This document shows, piece after piece, positions 35,252 through 47,919 of a stretch of DNA of 64,000 nt. Location of the stretch: contig OX388351.1 of NCBI GenBank assembly GCA_947579665.1, positions 55,436,939 through 55,500,938 of the forward strand, in the 5' to 3' direction. Origin of the DNA: Sympetrum striolatum. Its lineage: Eukaryota; Arthropoda; Insecta; Odonata; Libellulidae. A program made the position numbers and the translations under genes. Numbering within the stretch: the stretch's first letter is position 1; each line of letters starts with the position of its first letter. The notes beneath the pieces were generated by a model. The model saw only the letters and a list, made by a program, of their open reading frames with translations, ran no database searches and was not told the DNA's origin.

Positions 35252-38200
35252 CCTTCAGCTAGATAGTGATGATATTTTTGCAAGACGTAGTTGACATTTC
35301 AAGTGATGTTTGGACGGATTTCATTCGGTTAAATTCATTCAGGTACCTCTGTACGTATTAGCTTGTATGTTTCTTTGAAGTTCTACGGTCGACTTTTATG
35401 GAAAAAACTCTTTGTCCACTGCATCAATCTCCAAGTACTCGATATGAGATCGTTGCTTCAAAGTGGGGATTGCTTTGAGACGCATGGAATTGAGTGCTTT
35501 GGGAGAATAAGGTGTTGGAACTGGAGTAAAAACACCTGCAGTCCAGATCGGACTTGAAGCTGCTTCATTTCTTTCCTCTTACCTCTTCTTCCTTTGACAA
35601 GTCCCCTGAACTGAATCCCATCAAACAGGAGGAAAAACGTTAACTCAGGTTGGATTTCTATCTTCTCCTTTGGTGTCTGAATTTGGATTGGATTTATTTT
35701 GTGGACGGTATAATATAAGTTTCTGGCTAGGATGTAAAAACGTTGTTTAAATCATGGACAATTGTAAAAAAATCCGGTATAAAATCTATTCTAGTTATTT
35801 AGCAGGCATTATATCCCATTATATTTCGATTGAACTTCATATCCCTGATAAATTTTTATTTCTGATAGTTGCTCACCGCATTTAGTATATATTGTCTTCA
35901 TTTATCACAAGATATTATTTTTAATGCTAAAATCTGTGAAAATGTTTTCATAATTAATCAAATTCAGAAATGCTAATGAACTTTTCTCTCAGAGAATATT
36001 TTGAAGAGGTATTCCCGTTTATGTTGCCAATAGCTACATAGCTACACTATAGTATTATAACCTCCAATTAAAGTGATCAATTACTCCTTTCTCGATAACT
36101 TTAATATATTAATAGGTTCTGTTAAACATAGACTTACGTTAGTTCCTACTCTTGTGCATAAGATTAAGCAGCACCGTCTCAAATAAGCTGTAAATCAAAT
36201 TTTAGAAGTTAACATTGCTTATCATAACTCTAATGGGTGAACGACCGATTGAATAAGAAATTAAAGATAACTTCATCTTTCGCTGCAGGATGTATGAAAA
36301 ATCGATACATAATATTCTGGAAGGCCCAGCCGACATCCAGTCCCATTATATAGCATGTGATTTCCATTTAATTTCTTATTCTAAAAAATAGGTAACGATT
36401 GATATGGAATAAAAGTGGAGATATTAGATATGACATAGAAGAACTTGGCTTTTAGTTTAGATTAAATCCACCAAGTAATGACGATTGACTTGGTGCATTT
36501 ATAGAGATCTCAGATAAGAAGTAAAGGAGCACAGTTTGCGGTTTAAATTTACGAACATATTAAAAAATAAATAAAATTAAAAATTTACAAGGAAACTGAT
36601 ACATAAATTATGGAAAAGGGTCATTTGAAACAGTTTGAGAAATAGTTAAAGGGAATAAAGACAAAAGTGAGCTTCCATTCAGATGACAGCAATATTGATG
36701 AATGAAGAATTACACGTTCGAAGTAATACTGCAATATGGGGAGCGTTACATCTCTCGTCTTTCATTAGACTTTGGTTTCTTTTTGGAACCTTTTTTCCTT
36801 GCTTTATTCTGCCGATACTCCAATGTCTTTCTTTCAAATCATCTCCATATTTCCATTTAAGCTTGTCTTACCAAGCATTTCCTTAGATATTGGCAGACGT
36901 CAATTATCATGACAGAACTGCTCCACAGATTCGAATGGTGAGCTCTTTCTCATCGAGCGATTCCTTCAGATCGTTTCATTTATATTGGAATAAACCTTCT
37001 CTCGATAAAGTGCGTATTGGAAAAGATGATCTACGTCATCCGTAATTATCGCCTGTATCGGATGAGAATCATTTGTAAATGAGGGTGAATTGAAATTCCT
37101 TGCGCAAACATAAAATACTTTTTCACTACACGATAATGGTTGCTTTTTTGAAATGATTTTACTTTTTCAACTTTTAGATTAATAATTAAGACCATCGCAT
37201 CCAATCGTATATATTGGGTATTCCTGTTAAGTTCTTAAGTTTATTAGAAAAAATATTTCAATTTTATTGGGTGAAACTAATATTTTATAGTATCATTTAC
37301 TAATACTACTAAGAAATTTGGCTGATCTTTTTATTTGAAAAGATTGTGATGTACTTATTGACAACTAATAAATATGAAATGATAATGTCATTCTGATATA
37401 TATTCTGACAATTGGATGATACTGGGAAGATAATACTAATGAGCCACGTGATTAAATGAAATTCTTTGTATCACTTCGCATAATTTGTATTTAAGTTCGC
37501 CTTCGATATAACGGTAAATATTTTAATATCATTCCTATCTAAATAAACTGATGTAAACCTCATCAACATCAAAACTCAACATCAACGAACTAATATATTT
37601 ACACATTTAAATTACCAAGGAAAAACGGACTTGAAAAAAGTCTGACAGGGCCGGGAAGGCTTATGTGCAAAGTCACCTTTACCCTTTCCTTATATATACA
37701 TTTAAATTATTTGGGATTTTACAATATATATAAAAGATAAAATTAACGATTCTATGTCAGCGCTGATAAATGAAAATGACAAAATAAGGAATAAATATCA
37801 TATATTAATGTGATGAATTTTGAGATAAATAAAATTTGCAACTTTAATTATTCTTTCCGATCTGATCACCATGCATTATAGGCATACTAGTTTAATTCAT
37901 AGATTAATTTTTCTTTATCCAAGTGTAATCCCTGGTGAGAAAGCTATTCCTCCATTTTGTTCCTCAGGAGTATTTGATAATCTTAAAGGGAAGAGGTTTT
38001 ACTGAAGTGTTTTTGTGGGCATAAATCCATTCGCTGCCTACTTTCTCCTTTCACCTTAATATCTCATACTTTGATGACATTCCAACTTGGCATCAGAACT
38101 CAGGAGAAACTTTCTTTTTTCTCCTGAGGTCAGCAAAAAACGAGAATGAAGACCCTGAATGTGGTTTTGTCCCATTCTAAAAGGCGGTAAACACATTTTG

Positions 38201-40530
38201 ATGCCAACGTCTGAACTTTGACTCGTATGTGTTTAATCGATAGAATTCCGATTGAATGGGCCTTTATCACTCAATAAATAAACATATCTGAGTCGTATTT
38301 TCAATTATGGATGCAAAAGTAATTTTAAACCTCTCTTCAATACGGTAGAAATAGGTATCCATTTTCATAATTTTTTCCTCATTCAGGATATTAAATAGTT
38401 TTGTATGATATTATGAATAAGCTTTTTTATTCCTAATTTGAATCTATAATTACATATGTTTCGTGATAATTTACAATCACCGACTTTTCGGTTTAATTTT
38501 CATCATCCGTTCCGTGTTTCCATTCATTTGTAATTAGCTCTTTTTGCTTACGCCGATACAATTTCTATCAGGATCCCCCTTTTTAAATCTATCAAATATC
38601 CACAGTACCTTAATGCCCTCATTACACCCTGGTCTTAAGTTTCCTCCCGCACAAAGGCACCGAAGTCAGTCCCCACTAACTCGATTGAATAGTCATAAAT
38701 TGGTTCCATGAAAGAACTCTCTTCAATAGCTGCTTAGCCATTCCAATTACGTCTCATTTCCTTTGTTTCGAATCTTAATGGAGTCCCCTTTCTTACGTGA
38801 AAAGAGAGCGATTCATTGAATGTCCTTTCCGGGGAAGGGATTAAGGGTTCGCCGAAACCCTTTTTCACGCCAGATTTCCGGTCAAAGGGATCAAAAGAAA
38901 AGTCGCAATTGAGAGGAGCTCCATGCTCTCCACTAAAAAATCTCCGATAAAATTAAGCTTTGAAAAGCCTTCATTTTTGTTTTATATTATCATCGGCAGA
39001 TTGGTCGGATGGAAATCATTCAGGGATTCATTCTGTGAAATATAAATTATCAAATCCGGTGGAAATTATTGTGATGATATCCGGAATATCAACGTTTTGG
39101 ATGAGAAGTTCTGCGAAGTGTGGGAGTTGGCATTGATGAATTCGTTCCTTTCTCAGAAAATACGTGAGGTATAAATCTCGGTCGCAACTTTAACGGAATA
39201 TTGGAATATAGTGTTTATTTAGTTCTCGCTATAAATTGCATATGAGTTTGCTCAATTTTGCGGTAAGATGACATAATCCAAATAAAGGAATAAGATATTT
39301 GAAGATACCTTTCCATTTTAATTAATAAATGTTTTTTGTAAATGCAAATGGTATATATCATTTGGAAGATATCGCTGTTGAAACTGTTTTGAATCTTATC
39401 CTTAACAATGAAGCTTTCTGATGTGCATCTCTAATGTAAGTAATCATCTTCTGCTCTATTCTGGTGCTGTTACATCTCTCTTCTTTACAAATTAAAGAAA
39501 TATTTCTCGATTTAATTAAGTAAGTGGCAATCTTGAATTCCAATCATCTAATCTGAGTAGAATCAATATTATTACTCAGCCATAACCACGCGAATGTTAC
39601 AGCATCGTGTTTGAGCCATAAACAATATCCCCCTATAAATCCGTCACTATATGCTTCATACCTGATGTTGCCGACCTCTTATGACAATCGACCCCCATCT
39701 GCTGTAACACCGATTCATATACTTCCACCATACCACCGAATAATACAGCCGCCGTCTAACGCGATTTCATATCTCTACTCAGTCACCCGTGTTGAACAGT
39801 ACACTATTATCCACTCGCCACACCTTCAACATCGCATTCCTGTATTTATTCCTCAGTATTTCTCGAAACACATCATCGACTATTTAAAAACACCGAGAAA
39901 CAAGTGCTTGTTGAAGACCCAAAATTTCTCTCCGGAATTTTTATGTCTGTAAGGATATCTTTTTCTCTAAGCAACAATGAAAAAATAGGCAGCTAATCAA
40001 GAAAACTAGAATGAAAATTAACTATGATTAGAGAGCCTATGTAAATTTTTTATGGTATATTTCAATATTTAGAAGGTTATCTATTATATATGGTATAGCA
40101 GGATTACTTTACTTACTTTATCTAACGCCGATATCTTTAAGATTCTCACATGTATCTATTATAAGCTAGTGGAATCTATATAAAAATACAACTTTAAATT
40201 ATATTTAATAATATGGAGGATAAAAATCATATTTGAGGTTATGAAACAAAATTATATTACTAATAATATTTTATATAAATGATTTCATGGCCTTGATGAG
40301 TGACCTAAAATGCTTAATTGGTCCTAATGGTCCCCGGTTCCCAACTTCAGTCCTTGGCAAACGCCAAAGTAAATGGGAAGTATATTTTACCTTACTCCTT
40401 GGCAAATAAAGCGCAATGTTGAATAAAATGTGTATTCACCTCGTAATTGCAAGGATCAGCGATAGAATTCCCGATAGTAAAGATAATAATTGACCAAATT
40501 CCGTACATAGTGGAGAAACGCAATAAAAAA
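35252..40530. other. Long noncoding stretch, nothing firmly recognised
   Basis: AT-rich throughout. The longest frame (about 113 codons at 39611-39952, plus, TTG start) has no recognisable family. About 37615-37690 shares words with 44590-44700 (GGAAAAAC.GACTT, CTTATGTGCA.AGT, ACCCTTTCC) and may be part of an unclassified dispersed repeat. Confidence 0.45.
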
Positions 40531-41545
40531 AATCTGATGTGGCCAGCACATGACTTTCTCCATATATATAAGATGTAAATATTTATCTACGACAGTATTT
40601 TCGAACTCTATATTCCATCTAAACTTGGAAGATAAGTGATAAATTTCTTTCAAATTATCTTTTACGTCACAAAGATTATAAATAATGTTTTTCGGGACAT
40701 GTTCGATGAAAAAAGATGAAGTGGCCTTTCGCCCAAGCGCCCAGAGCGCCCACAACGTACATAATCAGCAACTTCCGGTTTATCAGTATTTCATGAATAA
40801 CTCCTACACAATCAGTGATACAAAGATATGTTTCAAACAAAAGTTATAGTAAATTACATTTTCTAAAACGTTTATAAATAATATTATATACCCAAATATC
40901 ATTTTTATGGAGATATTTTGAAAACCGGAAATGAGCTTTGAAGAATGAAGCTCGACTTACGGTCAACCGATATACTCCAAAAACTAATCAACTCTAATGA
41001 CATCAATTAAATTACTATTTATGAAATTTTGTGTTGATCTGACAAATAGTTTTCATGATAGAGCGCCCACAAAGTACATATTCAGCTACTTCCGGTTCAT
41101 CAGTATTTCAGGAATAAATCCTAATCAACCGGTGATACAAAAATATGTTAAATACAAAAGTTATAGTAAATTACATTAGCTAAAACTTTTATAAGTAATA
41201 CAATATACGTATATATCATATTTATGGAGATAATTTGAAAACCGGAAATGAGCTCTGATGAATGAAGCTCAACTTCCGGTTAACCGATTTACTCCAAAAC
41301 CTAATCAACTCTGACAGCACACACGACAGTACTATATATGAATTTTGGTATTGATACAACTAACAGTTTTCACGTTAGAGCGCCCACTATCACACACACA
41401 CACACACATACACACAGACATAATTCCGAAAATGGTCAAAACGTGTTCCAGGGACCCCAAAACATGTATTTCCGTTGAAATCTCGAAGTCGATTTTTTTC
41501 ATGAAAACAATACTTTCTCTATACTTCGTATATGGAGAAAGTAAA
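40531..41545 (-). repeat. Hairpin-ended interspersed repeat, copy C (longest)
   Basis: It begins AATCTGATGTGGCCAGCACA then TGACTTTCTCCATATA and ends in ACTTTCTCTATACTTCGTAT followed by ATGGAGAAAGTA, so ACTTTCTCCATATA is inverted between the two ends. A module of about 325 bp occurs twice. It contains CAACTTCCGGTTTATCAGTA, an ACAAAAGTTATAGTAAATTACA-like block and AACCGGAAATGAGCT, and starts near 40765 and 41090. A perfect CA run lies at about 41393-41409, next to CAGACATAATTCCGAAAA. Copies D and E are the same subfamily. No coding capacity. Confidence 0.85.
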
Positions 41546-42748
41546 AAGGTGCTCAAAATCTGAAGCATCCAGAAACACGGTCCTCTGTCACTCGATGTTA
41601 ATTAAGTGATTCCAGTCGGAAAAAGATTTATCTCCGGCGAACTAATGGAGGAAAGCTAACGAAATCAAAGTGTAAAAGCGTTATCTCAAGAAAAGGGTCT
41701 TTAGAATCTCTCGCTTTTAGTGAGGAAGAAGCGTCCACTTTACACATTACGGGCCCCTCTCTTTTTGTTACTCTCCTACAAGTACACTCTCATTTCAACA
41801 TGACTTAGGAATACAAAGAAAGGTGTTTCCTTTGAAGTGATCATTCCTCGGATTCCGCTTTCTTCTCAGCTGAAGAACTCCTTTCCCTACTCACGCACAA
41901 TCCCAGAGGAAGGATTCCCCTATTTCAGACAATTTGAGACATTCTTGAGGAAGGCCCAGCAATTCCTTTGCTTTATAAATGGTGTCCCTTTTGATTCTCT
42001 CAAGAACTTATTTTCATATAATATTTTAATGGAATAGTTAATATGTAGGGTCGACTTCGTTTCCCAATGAATAGGAAGGAATATATATGAGGATTAATCA
42101 GCAAACGATGTTTGCGAAGCGGTAGAACTTGAGTGCCTGTTTTTCCAAATACTACAAGGGCTATGTTAGTTGACTTTTACAACAATCGGGCCATTTTATA
42201 TCTTAGTGACCCCTATTAAAGTGGAAAGCTGTACTGAAACTGAAATGCGGGCGTTTTACATGATTGTGTTTTTGTGATTACTAGATTTAATAATATGATA
42301 AAGTTTAATCTTCAAGTTATTGTTCTTTAATATGATGGCATGAGTAACGACATGCACTTTCAAGTAAATCACTCGCAGTGATTTGTTTAAATGTAGCTTC
42401 AGCACAGTAGGTTTTGCATCTTCAATTCATTTCATTTCATTACTAATATATAAAAGTTTTAAGAGATAAATATTTAACTTTTAATTGACTATATAGATGG
42501 TTCGAATACAAAACTGCAAGCAAAGAAGTTTTTAGTGGAAATGGATGGGAACTTTTTCCGGACATGGGCACTGAATGTGTCATTCACGTTAAAAGAAAAT
42601 AGGAAGGCACCAGCTAAATTCTTTAATGAAATTTTGTTCACCTATGGAAACCATGTACGAAACTTGGTATTACCTAAAGTATGATTTCCAGGACTGGTTT
42701 TGTACCATTAGTATATACACCCCTGCCATAACTACTGGGAGGTATCCG
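41546..42748. other. Noncoding stretch, nothing recognised
   Basis: No gene, RNA or repeat that I can support. Confidence 0.5.
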
Positions 42749-43422
42749 GACGTTTCACCCAAATCGTTTCGCCCAAGGGACGTTTCACCCAAAGACGTTT
42801 CAACCAAAAGGCTGTTCGCCCAGATGCGTTTCCCCCAAGACTTTTCACCCAAGAGTCGGTTCACACAATTGATATTTCGCCCAAAGGATATTTCACCCGA
42901 TGAATATGTTAGCCATGACATCTTCACCGTACGATTTTTTTTTAAGTGAGTAAAGCATGTAACTCGGTTATTCGTAAATAATTCTTGAATATTCTTGTCG
43001 TTGATGATATTTTCTTATAGGAATTTAGAAGTTAATTGGCTGTGAAGTTTCAGTGACTCGGTTTTGTACATATGTCAATAACGGATTGCATAAAAGAGAG
43101 AAGAAAAAGAAACGTCGCAACCCAAGCAAAAATATTTTACGCACAAATCACATAGATTAAAACATAATCATTCCCATCGAATATATGGTTGGGTTGGTCG
43201 GTCATAGGTCTGGTTTGTATTAATGGTTACAACATTATTTCTTTATGATATACGCTTATTTCAGAAAACCGTATGGCGAAAATGTCATGGCTAACATATT
43301 CATCGGGTGAAACATCCTTTGGGCGAGATATCTATTGGGCGAACCTACTCTTGGGTGAAAAGTCCTTGGGTAAAAGTCTTGGGTGTGACGCCTCTGGGAG
43401 AAGCGATTTGGGTGAAACGTCA
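42749..43422. mobile_element. Foldback element with GTTTCACCCAA subrepeats
   Basis: Two inverted arms, about 42749-42940 and 43263-43422, enclose a spacer of about 320 bp. The arms consist largely of degenerate tandem units around CGTTTCACCCAAA / CGTTTCGCCCAAGGGA. Near the spacer they share GATGAATATGTTAGCCATGA, and the right arm carries the reverse complement. Short repeated units in long inverted arms define foldback-type elements. No transposase is encoded. Unequal arm length and diverged units suggest arm shuffling. Superfamily is unknown. Confidence 0.85.
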
Positions 43423-44090
43423 AGGACCGATTAGATCGTTCTTACTTCGAATACTCACCAATAGGGGACACCCGGGGAAAAATTTCATTAACGGGCCAAA
43501 CCCGGACCCAATTCCATTGGATTCAATTTTCCGTTGAAATACGTCAATACGAATTCCCATTTCCACATAAATTCGTGTTTCCTATGTGTGGATTTCCAAC
43601 GCATATTCTCGGTAGCTATTCCATGTAACCCTCCTACATGGATAAAACTGCCATCTAAGGACCAAACTTCGAACTGCGAGATTGACGACCCACTCTGAAG
43701 AGAGGACATCTTCCGAAAAAAGGTCCCTCCGTACTTTCTTCAAATCCCGTCCTCTATCTTTATGCCGAGGAACTATCGGACGTCTCCGAAAGTTTTTAGT
43801 GACTTTGCATCGGCACCCAATATCGATCGACACCTTGTATTCGGGTCCTTGCGAAGCGATTTGCTGCGAATTCCATTAGAGATCCTAGAGTATTTATCCA
43901 TTCAGTTTGGAGTCACTTTTGGCCGATAACGAACACAAAGCTCTCTATGTAAGACACTGGAACTAATTTTCAATCCGTATCTTACGGATTTAATGAAAGA
44001 GGAGACATTTATACACTGATCTATTTCTTATATTGCAATAAAAAGAGATAGTATTGAAGATACTCATAAAACCCAGGCTCTAATAATCGT
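43423..44090. other. Spacer between two foldback elements
   Basis: Moderately GC-rich, with short frames on the minus strand (up to 83 codons at 43582-43833) that match no family I recognise. Confidence 0.4.
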
Positions 44091-44562
44091 GGTCGGTGAA
44101 TTGGTTCGGGGGAATTCGTACGCGGGGAATTCATCTCCCGACAGATTGGTACGCGGGGAATTGATCCCCTGCGCTGATGTTGTACTACTGTTATTCAGTC
44201 CTATGTTAATCTACAAGCCCTGATTATTAGTTAATGTTATAAATAAATGGAATGCGACGTTTTAGTGGTAATATTAACTCTTTTTATACACAAATGCGAT
44301 AAACAAAGTCAAAACTATTGTTCAAGTTTCAAGTCTGAGAGAATGAATGAGTCCGCGCTGATGTTGTACTGTTATTCAGTCTTATGTTAATCTACAAACC
44401 TTTAATATTGGTCAAAGTTATAAATAAATTAACCGGGGGGTTGGGTTGGTAGTAAAACATCAGCACGAGGGATCAATTCCCCGCGTACCAATCTGTCGGG
44501 AGATCAATTCCCCGCGTACGAATTCCCCGCGTACGAATTCCCCCCGGACCAATTCACCGGGC
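44091..44562. mobile_element. Foldback element with GTACGCGGGGAATT subrepeats
   Basis: The inverted arms are at about 44094-44180 and 44460-44560. The left arm reads CGGTGAATTGGTTCGGGGG, then repeated GTACGCGGGGAATT units around CTCCCGACAGATTGG; the right arm is the reverse complement with one additional unit. The interior has a direct repeat of about 80 bp: GCGCTGATGTTGTACT and TTAATCTACAA occur at 44171-44250 and 44355-44434. No coding capacity. The termini are unrelated to the foldback element 700 bp to the left. Confidence 0.85.
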
Positions 44563-46507
44563 GCCTCTAAGAATATAATTAAAATATAAAATATATGTCC
44601 CAAGGAAAAACTGACTTTTTTCAATTTAGTTTATCCTTGGGATTTTTACTGGGTGCACGTCCTTATGTGCACAGTACCTTCAACCCTTTCCTCGTACAAT
44701 ACATGGTTTTGATAAAATATCAATGTAACATAGCATATCCATAATTCAGACGAGCAAGTAACTGCGATAGTGATTCATTCCAGTAGAAAACTACTGGATG
44801 CAATTTTATAATTATATATGCATTTTTGTTAACGGCACAGCAAAACATTCCTGTGGCGAATTTTTCGATGCAAACTGATTCTTAAAAATCATGGTTTACT
44901 AAATATTGATCCCAACAAACGTATATATGTAGTAAGTATACTCTGATGAACATAAAAGACCTAATCGGGATAGTCATCCACGGGAATGAAGTAGCCGAAT
45001 GAAGCATAGGACTGATTCATCTGTGGCAATCCAAATATTATCTTTGCGACTCAATGTAGATTTACCGAACATCCAATCCAATTGAACTGCTGCAGCAGCG
45101 CCGAACTTTAAAATGGAAAACTAAAAACGGCGACTGACGCGACTGTTCCGAAGCAATTGGAATAAATCACACTTTCTTAATCGGAGATCCAATTGGACAA
45201 CATTAACGAAAGGTCATTCATTCCCAAGATCCTCTTCTCCCATTCCATTCAATGAGGTTCAATCGTGCACCTCTTCTTCTTCTTGAAATAAATAATTGGG
45301 CTGAATGGAATATCCTCCGATAATATGGAAAATCCTCCGATGAACCGGTACCGATTTCCCGGAGTAGACCAGAGGGACATAGAGGAGAAATAGGAAGGAA
45401 CGGTAATATGTGATGGATGACGATTAGTAATCTATAAAATGCGCATGAAAAATGCACCGATAAAATTCCAAAGAAATACAATAAGTATATTATTTTGCCT
45501 CACGTAAAAGTACGAATTTATTTATTCGTAATTACTACTATATTCATTTATATTATTATTTATTTGTATTTTATTAATTTATAAATTCGTAAATCCCACA
45601 ACAATTCTTCTTTTTTGTATTTGTTGCAACATTTATGAATCAAATATTATAGGATTTTGTATATTACAGGATAATATACAAAAGATCATAAAAATTAAAT
45701 TTACATAGTTAATTTCCGTATCGATCGTATATTTGCATTTCATAATGATTTATAAGACAAATCTGATTTTTTTGTTTTGAATTTTGTACTGAGATACAAC
45801 TTATGCTATAGCGTGTGACCTTTTTAAATAGCATTTCCGGAAGTAAAGTATGAGAGAGATAGTAAATTACAGTAACCAGCCATTTATTGATAGCCAAATT
45901 TTTATAGAGATAATTACCGCGATGAAATTTTTTTAAATTTGTAGCTCGTATTTTTCAGATAGAATCGAACGGCGTTGTCCATTTACAGGGATTACGACGG
46001 AGATCTGAACAGAGACATTAATTCTCATTGGTCCTTTGCATTTCATTAAGTTTATTAAATGTCATTTCAAGTATGGTTTTTAATGTGCGGGGATGTTTTG
46101 GCAGCTGTTCTCAGACTGAGTTATTTTTCCCGGCGGCTAATTAAATCACATTGATCGCTTTTATGAATAACGAGTGACATTTATCGCATCAAAATGTCCA
46201 ATGCTCAGAATATACGAGGGATATACTCTTTATTAATACGAATCGAGGAATAATAATAATTACCGGGAACAATTGTGGAATTTAAAAGTCCAAATTTGCA
46301 TCCATTAAAACCCATAATTTAATTATCATTATTTATATCATATTATATTAGGGGTGCAATTGCTTTTTGAAAACACAGAGTATATTTTTAACTGTTTATT
46401 TTTATTTCACTTGTAATATGGGAAGTAATTTTAAGGCTGAAAGGTAGAACACTAATGAATGAATGAAGTTTTACTCGGCACTGGAATGCGTTTTTTTTCA
46501 TGATTAG
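44563..46507. other. Noncoding stretch, nothing recognised
   Basis: Mostly AT-rich. An inverted pair TCCCAAGGA / TCCTTGGGA lies near 44597-44642. There is no supported gene. Confidence 0.5.
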
Positions 46508-46708
46508 CTGCTGTTGCCCTTCACCGGTGAAGTCCCCCTAAGCACTACTGAACTTTTCAGGAGGTGCTTCACTGAGGCAACAGCATCAACGAACACACAC
46601 GACCATTCCCTGAATCGGAAAAATCCGATCAACCGGGATTCGAACCCGGGACCTTGGGGTAGGAGCGATAGCTTAGATGGAATAGCCTATCCACTCGGCC
46701 ACCAAGGT
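46508..46708 (-). repeat. tRNA-derived SINE, copy 2
   Basis: Same family as 24325-24526. It has box A TGGCCGAGTGG (complement of 46691-46701), box B GGGTTCGAATCCC (complement of 46635-46647), the same GGATTTTTCCGATTCAGGGA body and the same GGGCAACAGCAG 3' end. On the minus strand a run of eight A follows closely, a plausible tail. It differs from copy 1 by a few substitutions and short indels, for example in the anticodon-arm region. Confidence 0.88.
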
Positions 46709-47463
46709 TCGAGTCACTATTTTTCACATATTTTTGTACAACCATAAATTTTATAAATTAATTAAATCTATTTTATTTTAATTAAATATTTTTAAATTTA
46801 CTTAACACTTAAAATTAAATACATTTTGAGAGAGCCAGAATGATGCTCCAGTTGCATGAGTTTAAATTATATTTAGGGATTAGCGTACCCCTTATTAGGC
46901 AGCTAGGTCTAGGACGCATGACAGGTACAAGAGGGAGGTAATCCTAACCAGTGCCTTAATTAAAGGACGCTCTCTAGGAATCGGCTGTTTGTATCTCCTT
47001 CACATAACTCTTCCGGTCCTCCTTGCAGGACTCCCCTAATGGAGGGCCTAATTCCAGGCTACAGCACGTGATTCGACACAGGATCCGTGCACTTCGAAGT
47101 CACACTTAGTTAGAGCCTCATTCCAGCTCAACATTTCCGTGCATTCCTTACTTCACCGGCAGAGGGACCTCGAGTTCCGTGGTCACGAAGTCAGTAATTG
47201 CCCAAGGACATTTCAGTAAGGGCAGCTGAATCCCTCGGCAACTCGAACGGGGGAGGAAATAAACAACTGAGAGTTCATTAATGATAGTGATTTAGATAAA
47301 TCAGATTGAACAACTAGCAGTAATTATTTTTGCAGATAATATTTCAGCGAAGCTCAAAATTTGCGTAGGAATCTGATGAGATTAGCAAATAAGTCAGCGC
47401 AGTAACTTTTAATCTCGAGATTGCTCTTATTGGCTCCTTATTTCTCATATGCCATTACTTTAA
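46709..47463. other. Noncoding stretch with a GC-richer block
   Basis: About 46880-47265 is GC-richer than its flanks and may be decayed transposon UTR, for which I have no positive evidence. No open frame of note. Confidence 0.4.
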
Positions 47464-47919
47464 ATTTATTATTGTGACACACTAATGAATAAAGCAAACA
47501 ATACGGTCACCATTAAATTACACAGAGCTTTTAATCATGTGGTCAAATTTATCTTTAACGCCAAAATATCTGATCATGTTTCCACGCTTTTAAAAGAATT
47601 AAAGTGGCTTCGTCCACAGTCAAGAAGAAAATTTCACACTCTTAATCTCGTATATAAAGTTCTCAATGAATGTTGCCCCAGGTACCTCGATAATTACTTT
47701 ACTAAACTGAACAACTCTCAAGGACTAGGAATTTGTCCCACTGGCAAACTCATGATACCAATTCATAGAACCGAAATTTGCAGTACATCTCTCCTTGTCA
47801 TCGGAGCAAAATACTGGAATGAAGTTGCTAAACCAAAATTAAAACAATCATCTTTCTATTCATTTAAACGTGAGATCTTTGAAAAACTCTATCGGTCAGA
47901 ACATCAAATACCTCCTTAG
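47464..47919 (+). pseudogene. Non-LTR reverse transcriptase C-terminal fragment
   Basis: The frame is open from just after a TAA near 47461 and reads YCDTLMNKANN, then KLHRAFNHVVKFIFNAK, LLKELKWLRPQSRRKF, LVYKVLNECCPRYL and VIGAKYWNEVAKPK, ending SFYSFKREIFEKLY. These correspond to the post-RT blocks of CR1/Jockey-like elements: the LQ.VQN.A.R.IF helix, LLK.L.WL....R, L.YK.LN...P.YL, and the final FK..L...L segment. The natural C-terminus seems intact while the endonuclease and catalytic RT core are missing, as in a 5'-truncated insertion. A TTTATTTATTTATTATTTTT stretch near 48110 may mark the 3' end. It belongs to a third non-LTR family in the window. Confidence 0.78.

Noticed and set aside
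39611..39952. 113-codon plus-strand frame
   Set aside because: It starts at TTG, has no recognisable domain, and no splice or promoter context.
42626..42949. 107-codon frame with repeated Pro/Lys/Ser/Phe motifs, and its antisense
   Set aside because: The apparent peptide repeats come from the foldback arm units, not a gene.
46514..46747. 77-codon plus-strand frame
   Set aside because: It is an antisense reading of the tRNA-derived SINE.
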